From CAZUZS01 sp964624795 (GTDB lineage Bacteria > Calditrichota > Calditrichia > RBG-13-44-9), in NCBI GenBank assembly GCA_964624795.1, contig CAZUZS010000137.1, forward strand, positions 1 through 6,924: a stretch of DNA of 6,924 nucleotides, written 5' to 3'. The first letter of the stretch is position 1. The number at the start of each line of letters is the position of its first letter. The notes under the pieces are model-generated. The model searched no databases, had not been told where the DNA came from, and saw only the letters and a program-made list of their open reading frames with translations. Positions 1 to 5,743 of this stretch are shown piece by piece. Position numbers and translations under genes: made by a program.

Positions 1-59
1 GCTCGGTAAATTATTTCTCGTTTCAGTCTTCATAATTTCTTCATTTTTGTCCAATAATT

Positions 60-251
60 TTAGCCAGCTTTTATAGAACATTCTATTCGATTATTTTTTG
101 AGGGGAGGGAGGTTTTTTTATCTTCTATGAATAGCGGAGGGAAGGATGAGTAGCTGCCGCCGTATTTGAGTTCCTCCAGGCGACCGTTCTCCTCCACCCA
201 ACAAACAAATTTCTCCCAAAATTGATATTTCGCACTCGCGCGAATTTTCTT
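60..251 (-). pseudogene. Start-less 63-codon open frame, possible gene remnant or repeat
   Basis: On the minus strand a frame runs open for 63 codons between a TAA at 252-254 and its own TAA at 60-62. It contains no ATG, and the one GTG has no ribosome binding site. Its translation looks protein-like: a charged/aromatic stretch (FWEKFVCWVEENGRLEELKY) followed by GGSYSSFPPLF and a lysine-rich end. I do not recognise a family. It could be the 3' end of a decayed gene, a piece of a dispersed repeat that happens to stay open, or chance. The plus strand of the same stretch has a purine run (GAGGGGAGGGAGG near 100-112) followed by seven T. The remnant call is weak. Confidence 0.25.
73..86. repeat. 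14-bp inverted repeat
   Basis: ATAGAA-CA-TTCTAT is a perfect inverted repeat with 6-bp arms around a 2-bp centre. It lies in AT-rich DNA with no assigned gene on either side within about 200 bp. It has the size of a dimeric repressor site, but no partner promoter can be identified, so function is unknown and chance is possible. Confidence 0.3.
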
Positions 252-273
252 TTAAGTTATCACATTTTAAAAG
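249..273. repeat. AT-rich inverted repeat upstream of the lipoprotein gene
   Basis: CTTTTAA (249-255) and TTAAAAG (267-273) are inverted copies separated by 11 bp. A short palindrome, TCGCGCGA (236-243), lies just before. Both sit 60-100 bp upstream of the GTG start at 335, where a promoter or operator would be expected, but no convincing -35/-10 pair could be read. The arms are nearly all A/T, so as an RNA hairpin it would be weak. Confidence 0.3.
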
Positions 274-321
274 GGATTGCAGGCTATTAAATATGGATGT
301 GTATTCACATAAACTAAAAAC

Positions 322-327
322 GGAGGT
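322..327 (+). promoter_or_regulatory. Ribosome binding site that fixes the lipoprotein start at GTG 335
   Basis: GGAGGT is a near-perfect Shine-Dalgarno core, 7 nt before GTG 335. The upstream in-frame ATG at 293 has no such site and would put 14 polar residues before the signal peptide. This decides the start in favour of the GTG. Confidence 0.8.
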
Positions 328-334
328 AGGGATT

Positions 335-769
335 GTGGCAAAGTATCACCGATACCAGAAGTGGGTGTTCATGTTATTGCTGTTTGCGGGCTTTTTGCTC
401 ATTACAAGTTGTGCCGGGACCAGGGGATATTCCACGCCGCCGGTGACGGTTCCGGAAATTATTAAAATGAGCAAAGAGGGTGTTCCGGCACAGACTATCA
501 TCAGCAAGATGAGAAAGTCGCACACTGTTTACCGATTGAAAGCCGAACAGTTGGCTCAACTGAAACAGGAAGGCGTTGCCGGTCCGGTAATTAATTACAT
601 GCAGAACACATATCTGAAATCCGTAGAACGGAATCAGCAGTTGGAAGACTGGAGCTACTGGTGGCCGGGTTGGGACGGTTACTGGTACGGAGGACCGGCT
701 TTTGGCTGGCCTTATGATTACTGGGATTGGAACTGGGGGCCGGACGTGGATTTCGGGGACGAAGATTAA
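335..769 (+). CDS. Small lipoprotein with helical domain and W/Y-rich acidic tail
   Basis: A 144-residue protein from GTG 335. It has a short basic N-terminus, a hydrophobic stretch (residues 10-24) and a lipobox ending LITSC with the lipidated cysteine at 26, so it should be exported and membrane-anchored. Residues about 36-95 look helical, with the pattern PEIIKMSKEGVPAQTIISKM, then an LKAEQLAQLKQEGV stretch. Small hypothetical proteins carry similar sequences, where a 'gene-product-independent' helix pair ends in GV-x-x-x-V-I-x-x-M. From residue 106 the tail has nine Trp and five Tyr among Gly, Pro and Asp, and ends in acidic DFGDED. No enzymatic motif is visible. The aromatic tail could bind a surface, glycan or partner protein, but that is a guess. 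The gene stands alone: 292 bp of quiet DNA before it and a terminator-like hairpin about 105 bp after it. A longer reading from ATG 293 (158 residues) is possible but less likely. Confidence 0.8.
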   Translation: MAKYHRYQKWVFMLLLFAGFLLITSCAGTRGYSTPPVTVPEIIKMSKEGVPAQTIISKMRKSHTVYRLKAEQLAQLKQEGVAGPVINYMQNTYLKSVERNQQLEDWSYWWPGWDGYWYGGPAFGWPYDYWDWNWGPDVDFGDED

Positions 770-874
770 TTTTACTTTTTCCGGTGCACGAAATAAAAAT
801 CCGGCGGAAGCAAATTTAAACATTCTTTGTTCATTTATTGATTTAGGTTGAGGGTGAATAAAGAATGCCAAGAT

Positions 875-919
875 CAGCGCTGTTGCTACAAACGGGGAGG
901 GCACCAGCGCTGTTTTTTT
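875..919 (+). terminator. Rho-independent terminator after the lipoprotein gene
   Basis: The palindromic octamer CAGCGCTG occurs at 875-882 and again at 905-912, so the copies can pair as an 8-bp stem. The pairing continues past one mismatch with TGC (884-886) against GCA (901-903). Seven T (913-919) follow directly. This has the shape of an intrinsic terminator with a large loop of about 14 nt. It ends about 150 nt after the lipoprotein stop, so the transcript would have a long 3' tail. The rest of 770-1068 holds no convincing gene. Confidence 0.6.
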
Positions 920-1011
920 GCATCTCACATTCTGCAGGGGGAAAACAACAGGCTCTATAACCGCCTTGTCATTGAATAAAAACAAGACTGATACGGAAAC
1001 GCTAACCGATA

Positions 1012-1019
1012 TCACGTGA
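1012..1019. repeat. TCACGTGA palindrome upstream of the flavocytochrome gene
   Basis: This 8-bp palindrome lies 49 bp before the ATG at 1069. It resembles a half-site-rich operator, but 8-bp palindromes are frequent by chance and no promoter could be placed confidently around it. A TTGTCA at 966-971 could be a -35 box, yet nothing like TATAAT follows at the right distance. Confidence 0.2.
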
Positions 1020-1068
1020 CCGGAATTGCTGAGAAAGTTCAAAAAAACTTATGGAATGAAATTAAAAT

Positions 1069-2349
1069 ATGCAGAAAAAACAACTGGGCAATATTACGAT
1101 TTTTGCTCTGGCCGGCCTGAACGTTATTTTTTGGTTGCTCTTTCCCCCGGTGAATAACGGAAAACATACCTTTACCTATCAGATGATTGCCGAGATATTT
1201 TCTTCCACCGCGATGGTTTTAATAGCCTGTGCATTGATACTGGCAACCCGGCCGCGTTTTTTGGAGCGGTACTTTGGCGGTCTGGACCAGGTGTATCAGA
1301 CCCATAAGAAAGTGGCCCTGTCCGCCATCATTCTGATTTTTGTTCATTATTTTATTGTACCGGATTTGGGTGAGTCCGAAGTTGGTATATTATTAGGAAT
1401 ATTCGCCTTCGCAGGTATTCTGATTTCAATTGTGCTGGCCCTGGCGCCCCGTATACCTTTCCTGGGCGGATACATCAGCCTGGCGTACCACAGGTGGCGA
1501 AACCTGCATAGATGGATTGGCGTTTTTTTCATCGTTGCCATCGCGCACAGCCTTTTGGTAAAAAACCTGGTGCACACAACTGCGGTTCCGTTCCGCTTCC
1601 TGCTGGTTGTCTATGCGGCGGGACTCAGTGCATACATTTATAAAGAATTATTTTCCAGAAAGTGGGACAGATCGTTTCCATATATTGTGAATGCGCTGCG
1701 TCCCCTGAATGGCACAACCATGGAACTTACCTTGAAATCAGATAGACATAAACCCGCCTTTCGGGCCGGTCAATTCATGTACGTGAGTTTTGAGAAAGAC
1801 GCTATTCTCAAAGAGCCACACCCTTTCACCATCAGCAGTTCTCCCAGGGAAGAACATCTTCGCCTGTCTGTCAAAGCATCCGGAGATTGGACCCGTTACC
1901 TGTTTGAAAATCTCCGGACCGGCGCCCCGGCAAAAGTGGACGGTTTCTATGGAATGTTCGATTATAAGGCTGGGGGAAAACAGCAAATCTGGATAGCGGG
2001 GGGAATCGGTATTACGCCATTCTTGAGTTGGATAAGGGATCTTGCGGATAAGCCGGATCGCAAGATCGATTTTTACCATACAGTGCGCAGCGCGGAAGAT
2101 ATGATTTTTTGGGATGAATTCATCGCGGCGGCGGAACGGTTTTCGGATTTCCGGCCGATGATTCAGATTACCTCGCGCGACGGCAGCCTTACCACGACAA
2201 AGATCGCCAATAATACCCGGGGTAATATCCGGAACAGAGACATCTACATGTGCGGCCCGTTCGGCATGATGATATCGTTCCGAAAACAATTCAGGCAAAT
2301 GGGGGTTCCGGCTCGCCAAATCCATTTCGAAGAGTTTAATTTCAGGTAG
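1069..2349 (+). CDS. Ferric reductase/NOX-like bis-heme transmembrane flavocytochrome
   Basis: A 426-residue integral membrane oxidoreductase expected to move electrons from NAD(P)H through FAD and two b-type hemes across the inner membrane. About six hydrophobic segments lie at residues 8-26, 39-59, 82-98, 105-126, 148-168 and 175-191. Histidines H79 and H93 (14 apart) and H147 and H160 (13 apart) match the two heme-ligand pairs of NOX/FRE proteins. The FAD domain (about 203-300) has HPFTISSSP at 251-259. The NAD(P) domain has the glycine-rich AGGIGITPF (310-318) and MCGPFGM (394-400), and the protein ends EEFNFR, close to the C-terminal aromatic residue that stacks on FAD in this family. 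The acceptor could be ferric chelates, oxygen (giving superoxide) or a periplasmic partner; the sequence does not say. The ribosome binding site is weak (purine-rich ATGGAATGAA upstream). No partner gene such as a molybdopterin MsrP is adjacent, which argues against a simple MsrQ role, as do the cytoplasmic flavin domains. Confidence 0.9.
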   Translation: MQKKQLGNITIFALAGLNVIFWLLFPPVNNGKHTFTYQMIAEIFSSTAMVLIACALILATRPRFLERYFGGLDQVYQTHKKVALSAIILIFVHYFIVPDLGESEVGILLGIFAFAGILISIVLALAPRIPFLGGYISLAYHRWRNLHRWIGVFFIVAIAHSLLVKNLVHTTAVPFRFLLVVYAAGLSAYIYKELFSRKWDRSFPYIVNALRPLNGTTMELTLKSDRHKPAFRAGQFMYVSFEKDAILKEPHPFTISSSPREEHLRLSVKASGDWTRYLFENLRTGAPAKVDGFYGMFDYKAGGKQQIWIAGGIGITPFLSWIRDLADKPDRKIDFYHTVRSAEDMIFWDEFIAAAERFSDFRPMIQITSRDGSLTTTKIANNTRGNIRNRDIYMCGPFGMMISFRKQFRQMGVPARQIHFEEFNFR

Positions 2350-2364
2350 CAAATCTGCAAACTA

Positions 2365-2389
2365 ACGCATTTCGGGAACCGGGGTGCGT
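2365..2389 (+). ncRNA. 3' UTR RNA hairpin after the flavocytochrome gene
   Basis: ACGCATTTCGG (2365-2375) and CCGGGGTGCGT (2379-2389) can pair over all 11 positions around a GAA triloop. Eight are Watson-Crick pairs and three consecutive ones are U-G wobbles. The wobbles only work in plus-strand RNA, since the minus strand would have C-A mismatches, which points to an RNA structure of the flavocytochrome transcript. It begins 16 nt after the stop codon. No T-tract follows, so it is not a standard intrinsic terminator; a stabilising 3' hairpin or a Rho-independent signal with a degenerate tail are alternatives. Confidence 0.45.
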
Positions 2390-2407
2390 GTTCAAAACGA
2401 CAATAGT

Positions 2408-2419
2408 CTCCTGCAGGAG
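2408..2419. repeat. 12-bp perfect palindrome
   Basis: CTCCTGCAGGAG is a perfect palindrome in the gap between the flavocytochrome and methyltransferase genes, about 175 bp before the methyltransferase start. It is a plausible dimeric regulator site for the methyltransferase promoter, but no promoter boxes can be assigned. As RNA it could only fold with a tight loop that breaks the central pairs. Confidence 0.3.
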
Positions 2420-2593
2420 TATATGATCCGTCGGCTCCTTTACTGAGAATCTGTCTTTCGATGCAAATTATGTAGTCGGCGGCTTAAATAATAAATCCCC
2501 CATAATGGCAGCATCCCCCTTGATGCACGAACAGTTTATGAGTCTAAGAGTTAAAGCAGAATGCGGTTCTAATACACAAAGAGGAGGAATTTA

Positions 2594-3259
2594 ATGCCAA
2601 ATAATTCGGGTCATATTCCGCCCCAATCCATTTCCTACAAAGCGGTTAAAGATCCATATGCCAATTTCGCATGGTTCTATCATCTCTGGTCAGTACTGAC
2701 CGAAAGCAAAGCGGCTGAAAAGGTTTTGGATTTTGCCGGGATCGAGAATGGTGAAGACATTCTGGAGGTAGCCGTGGGAACCGGCGAATTATTCCAAAAG
2801 ATTGTCAATTTGAATCCCGATGGGTCCAACACCGGCATAGATTTTTCCTTTGCCATGCTTTCCAGAGCGAAGCATAGAATGGTCAAATCGGCGAGAAAAA
2901 ATTACAATTTGGAAATCGCGAGTGCTTACCAATTACCATTTGAAAACGAAGCTTTCTCGCTGTTGATTAATAATTTCATGCTGGATCTTTTGCCGGAGCA
3001 AGATTACGTTGCTATTTTGACCGAATACTATCGTGTGCTCAAACCATCCGGAAGACTGGTGATTTCCGCCATGACATTCGGCAGCACGTTCTACCACCGG
3101 TTTTGGGGATGGGCGGCGAAGGAGTTCCCGGCACTTCTGACCAACTGCCGGCCGATTTCCATTCGCAATTATTTAATCGGGACTGGGTTCCGGATAATCG
3201 ATTCTGCATTTATAAGCCAGAACACCTTCCCCAGCCAAGTGACCGTGGCATTGAAATAA
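2594..3259 (+). CDS. Class I SAM-dependent methyltransferase
   Basis: A 221-residue soluble protein with the Rossmann-like fold of UbiE/Methyltransf_11-type enzymes, transferring a methyl group from S-adenosylmethionine to an unidentified small molecule or lipid. Motif I is ILEVAVGTGE (56-65), with Ala where the first glycine usually stands, a variant known in this superfamily. The acidic residue that binds the SAM ribose is D83 in TGIDFSFAML. AYQLPFENEAFSLL (111-124) is the usual motif II region, with D131 after it, and YRVLKPSGRLVIS (146-158) is the post-III strand. The aromatic N-terminus (PYANFAWFYHLW, 21-32) probably forms the substrate-side cap. The start is secure: GAGGAGG (2581-2587) lies 6 nt before the ATG. 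The gene stands alone between two long non-coding gaps, so its substrate cannot be inferred from neighbours. Quinone, lipid or thiol/arsenic methylation are all possible; none has specific support, and the multi-Cys arsenite motif is absent. Confidence 0.85.
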   Translation: MPNNSGHIPPQSISYKAVKDPYANFAWFYHLWSVLTESKAAEKVLDFAGIENGEDILEVAVGTGELFQKIVNLNPDGSNTGIDFSFAMLSRAKHRMVKSARKNYNLEIASAYQLPFENEAFSLLINNFMLDLLPEQDYVAILTEYYRVLKPSGRLVISAMTFGSTFYHRFWGWAAKEFPALLTNCRPISIRNYLIGTGFRIIDSAFISQNTFPSQVTVALK

Positions 3260-3480
3260 ATCATCATTTCCTTTTCAACTTTTGCCAGATGCCTATTCAA
3301 TGCGCAGTTTACAGGCAAAAATGCCGATCGCGTACATTTCCAATTTTTTATTTTATTCGTCACCAGGTGATCCGCAAATGCCCGAATGAGAAAAATATAA
3401 TTATTGTTCTATATTTATGAGCGTTTTTATTAATGAATCCATCGGCAGGTATATTTGATAAAAAGCATCTGCAAAATTGC

Positions 3481-3525
3481 ATTGTCGGAGGTTTCTGTCC
3501 CCTCAGCACCTTTCTCCTCGACAAT
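3481..3525 (+). repeat. Bulged inverted repeat in the flavoprotein leader region
   Basis: ATTGTCGGAGG (3481-3491) pairs with CCTCGACAAT (3516-3525): seven pairs, one bulged G, then three more, with a pyrimidine-rich 24-nt loop. It is upstream of the -10-like box at 3605, so if that box is the only promoter this is DNA-level structure (an operator) and not part of the leader RNA. No T-tract follows. Confidence 0.35.
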
Positions 3526-3604
3526 TGATGAACTTAAAGTGAAAATTTTTGTTTTATATATCACCAGTTTGCGGACATGGAAAATATCATTCAGGAAGGT
3601 CTTG

Positions 3605-3610
3605 TATAAT
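3605..3610 (+). promoter_or_regulatory. Possible -10 box of the flavoprotein gene
   Basis: TATAAT matches the sigma-70 -10 consensus exactly and would start transcription near 3617, leaving a leader of about 32 nt before the ATG at 3649. No TTGACA-like box lies 16-18 bp upstream (the bases there are AAATAT-like), so the promoter would need an activator, or the match is chance in AT-rich DNA. Confidence 0.35.
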
Positions 3611-3648
3611 GTAATTTTTTTTATCCAAATTGAAGAGGGTCTGGCACA

Positions 3649-5040
3649 ATGCAAAAATTTGATACCATTATTATCGGTGGCGGACCGGGAGGAACTCCCG
3701 CCGCAATCCAATTGGCTCTAAAAGGCCAAAAAGTATTATTAGTCGAGAAGTCAGGCAAACTTGGCGGCGCATGTTTGTTTGTCGGTTGTATTCCTTCAAA
3801 AATTATAAAACACTCGGCAGATCAATATGCGCAGCTTAAAACAACCACCCTCCTCACCCAGGAAAAACTTGAAGATATGAAAGATCTTTGGGATGAAATA
3901 AAGAAAAAAATGGATGATATTCTTACTATGCGCTCCCGGGCAGCCAGGCAGCATATCAGACAACTGTCCGGTTTAACCTTCAGTTCGGGAACCAGCAGGT
4001 TTATATCAAATCAGGAGTTGGAAATTGAAGAATTGGGTGGAGTGAAAAATCGTTATGGTTTTGATAATGCAATCATCGCTACCGGATCGATTCCGTTTAT
4101 CCCTGAATTTCAGGGAAATGCCGGGCAGGAGGTTTTGAAAAGCGAGATGCTTTTTCAGGAAAAAGTTCTGCCCAAATCAATGGTTATTATCGGCGGCGGC
4201 CCCATTGGAGTGGAATTGGCACAAATGCTGACGAAACTCGATGTAAACTGTACAATCATTGAAATGATGGACAGCCTTTTATCAGGCCTTGTTGAACCGG
4301 AATTCGCGCAGGCATTGAGCCAAAAGCTGGCGGCTTCCGGCATCGATGTTTTTACTTCATCAAAAGTAACGGAAATAAATAAATCGGGCAATAATTTCAA
4401 TATAATAATTGCCGATAAAACCGGTGCAAAAAAAGCTATTTTGGCCGAGCAGGTATTGGTGGCGGCAGGCAGGGTACCTAACATTGAGGCGCTTAACCTG
4501 GAAGCGACTGACATCCGATTCGACCGTCATGGCATCACTGTAAACGATTATCTTGAAACAAGTGTGAAAGGAATTTACGCCACCGGCGATGTAATTAATG
4601 GGCCGAAATTTGCCCATACTGCAACCTATGAGGCCCATATAGCGGCGGCCAATATTCTGATGGGAAACATTCACAAAAAAGATTTCAGAAAGAATTCTTG
4701 GGTACTGTTCTCCGACCCGGAAATTGCTTCCGCGGGGTATACCGAGGCAGAAGCCATAAAAAATGGTTTCGACGTCGTGACCGGCTCCTATGATTACAAA
4801 ATTGATGCAGCCGCACAGATCGCCGGGGACCCATGCGGATATCTTAAATTTGTGGTGAACAGAAAAAACAGCGAATTTCTGGGCATCCATATCTTTACAC
4901 AGGGAGCTTCCTCTATCATCGGGGAAGCAGCCCTGATGGTGTCAAAAAAAATGACCTTGAATGATGTGGCGCAGACAATCCATCCGCATCCGACACTAAC
5001 CGAGGCATTTGGTTTCCTGGCGTCAAATATGATTGGTTGA
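3649..5040 (+). CDS. Dihydrolipoamide dehydrogenase-like FAD/NAD disulfide oxidoreductase
   Basis: A 463-residue class I pyridine nucleotide-disulfide oxidoreductase, normal length for the family. The FAD site is IIIGGGPGGTPAA (7-19) with E33 closing the second strand. The redox disulfide is C42/C47 in GGACLFVGCIPSK. The NAD domain has IIGGGPIGVE (180-189), and E205 at the end of the next strand favours NADH over NADPH. ATGD (311-314) is the second FAD contact. The C-terminal dimer domain carries HPHPTLTE (445-452), whose H447/E452 form the catalytic dyad of lipoamide dehydrogenase and glutathione reductase. All catalytic parts are intact. Residues 60-115 hold a lysine-rich helical segment typical of the lipoamide dehydrogenase/mercuric reductase branch; there is no N-terminal metal-binding domain and no C-terminal vicinal Cys pair as in MerA. 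No lipoyl-dependent complex is encoded nearby, so the true substrate (lipoamide, another disulfide or a quinone) is open. GAAGAGGG (3632-3639) lies 9 nt before the ATG. The gene ends at the shared terminator. Confidence 0.88.
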   Translation: MQKFDTIIIGGGPGGTPAAIQLALKGQKVLLVEKSGKLGGACLFVGCIPSKIIKHSADQYAQLKTTTLLTQEKLEDMKDLWDEIKKKMDDILTMRSRAARQHIRQLSGLTFSSGTSRFISNQELEIEELGGVKNRYGFDNAIIATGSIPFIPEFQGNAGQEVLKSEMLFQEKVLPKSMVIIGGGPIGVELAQMLTKLDVNCTIIEMMDSLLSGLVEPEFAQALSQKLAASGIDVFTSSKVTEINKSGNNFNIIIADKTGAKKAILAEQVLVAAGRVPNIEALNLEATDIRFDRHGITVNDYLETSVKGIYATGDVINGPKFAHTATYEAHIAAANILMGNIHKKDFRKNSWVLFSDPEIASAGYTEAEAIKNGFDVVTGSYDYKIDAAAQIAGDPCGYLKFVVNRKNSEFLGIHIFTQGASSIIGEAALMVSKKMTLNDVAQTIHPHPTLTEAFGFLASNMIG

Positions 5041-5086
5041 GTCAATTCTGAAATAAATTTAAAGGAAATTTGAAAAGAAAAAGAAA

Positions 5087-5120
5087 GGGCAGGTTATTTC
5101 AGCCTGCCCGTTTTGTTTTT
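5087..5120. terminator. Bidirectional intrinsic terminator between convergent genes
   Basis: GGGCAGG (5087-5093) and CCTGCCC (5103-5109) form a 7-bp GC-rich stem, with a T-G and a T-A pair possible inside, around a short loop. On the plus strand it is followed by TTTTGTTTTT (5111-5120). On the minus strand the A-rich bases 5071-5086 supply the T-tract. It lies 46 bp after the flavoprotein stop and directly beyond the FmdE stop, serving both. Confidence 0.9.
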
Positions 5121-5121
5121 C

Positions 5122-5724
5122 TTATTTTTTGGCACAATCCATACAGACCCTGCTGTCGCCCTTCAGACGTCCGTATTCGGTCACGGTCATTTCTCCGCAT
5201 TCCTCGCAAACAAAGCTGTTGAAGCTGTGTGCCGGGTCCCGGTGATCGGTATCGAAAACTTCCGAGCGGTTAATGATCATTTCTTCCGGTGCCGACATTA
5301 CCTTCTCCACCAATGGATCGACAACTCCGGCCGGGACCTGGGTGGGCGGCACGCCCTTTTCCCGGTAGTCTTTGAAAAATGCGGTATGTTTGTTGGCCTG
5401 CATCGCTTCCGCTTTAGGCGTTACGCGCACTGCCTTTTTCGTTTTTTTGTCTATCAGGGTCAGGGCCCATTTCCCCTTGTGCGTCTTCTTGATATTGCCT
5501 TTTCCGAAAGTGCACCCGGTGATGACCTGCACGCCGTCCGCAAAACAGGTGGCGCAATGGTCCTCACCCAGATCGAGTATTGCCAGAAGGGCGCTGTCCC
5601 CGGTTCTCTCAACATTCAATGCATTCATGGCCGCCGCCGCAACCCGAAGTCCCATGGGCATGGCGGGACATTTATGTCCGTGAAATTTTTGGCCGAATTC
5701 CAGCCATTCTTGTGGATTTACCAT
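5122..5724 (-). CDS. FmdE-family protein with C-terminal zinc ribbon
   Basis: A 200-residue soluble protein. The N-terminal FmdE domain opens with FGQKFHGHKCPAMPMGLRVA (10-29), containing the family signature FHGHxCP with H15, H17 and C19. EDHCATCFADGVQVITGCTFGKGN (54-77) adds H56, C57, C60 and C71, likely a metal- or cofactor-binding pocket. A C-terminal zinc ribbon pairs C173/C176 (CEEC) with C194/C197 (CMDC). The name comes from subunit E of archaeal molybdenum formylmethanofuran dehydrogenase, but bacterial members occur without that enzyme and their role is not settled; no other Fwd/Fmd subunit is visible here. The start is at ATG 5724, with an AGGAG-type site 7 nt before it (AAGGAGAGG). 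An overlapping ATG at 5728 is in another frame and stops early. The gene lies 19 bp after the porin stop, so the two are almost certainly co-transcribed, and ends at the bidirectional terminator. Confidence 0.88.
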   Translation of the reverse strand: MVNPQEWLEFGQKFHGHKCPAMPMGLRVAAAAMNALNVERTGDSALLAILDLGEDHCATCFADGVQVITGCTFGKGNIKKTHKGKWALTLIDKKTKKAVRVTPKAEAMQANKHTAFFKDYREKGVPPTQVPAGVVDPLVEKVMSAPEEMIINRSEVFDTDHRDPAHSFNSFVCEECGEMTVTEYGRLKGDSRVCMDCAKK

Positions 5725-5743
5725 TCATCCTCTCCTTATTCGA

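Larger units (their letters stand above)
3260..3648. other. 389-bp non-coding gap upstream of the flavoprotein gene
   Basis: An AT-rich stretch without a supportable gene; short frames here lack start sites. It holds weak inverted repeats: TTTTGCC (3280-3286) against GGCAAAA (3314-3320) with a 27-nt loop, which could be a poor terminator for the methyltransferase, and TCACC-A-GGTGA (3360-3370). A bulged hairpin at 3481-3525 and a -10-like box at 3605-3610 are listed separately. The length suggests that the flavoprotein gene has its own regulated promoter. Confidence 0.6.

Noticed and set aside
1..33. Possible start of a minus-strand gene leaving the left edge (MKTETRNNLPS)
   Set aside because: Only 11 codons are present and there is no good ribosome binding site, so it cannot be supported.
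854..979. Cysteine-containing 41-codon frame starting at GTG 854, and an overlapping 31-codon frame from ATG
   Set aside because: Both read through the terminator hairpin, have poorly placed ribosome sites and show no protein-like conservation clues.
374..1042. Minus-strand open frame of 222 codons
   Set aside because: It lies opposite the lipoprotein gene and its terminator. The plus strand has a lipobox, a ribosome site and a coherent protein, while this frame has low-complexity sequence and no recognisable domain.
1738..2352. Minus-strand open frame of 204 codons
   Set aside because: It is antisense to the FAD and NAD domains of the flavocytochrome, whose motifs are unmistakable.
3577..3609. 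Ten-codon leader peptide frame (MENIIQEGLV)
   Set aside because: It overlaps the -10-like box, has no ribosome site and lacks runs of regulatory codons typical of attenuators.
4360..4890. Minus-strand open frame of 176 codons
   Set aside because: It is antisense to the flavoprotein's NAD and dimer domains and has no family features.
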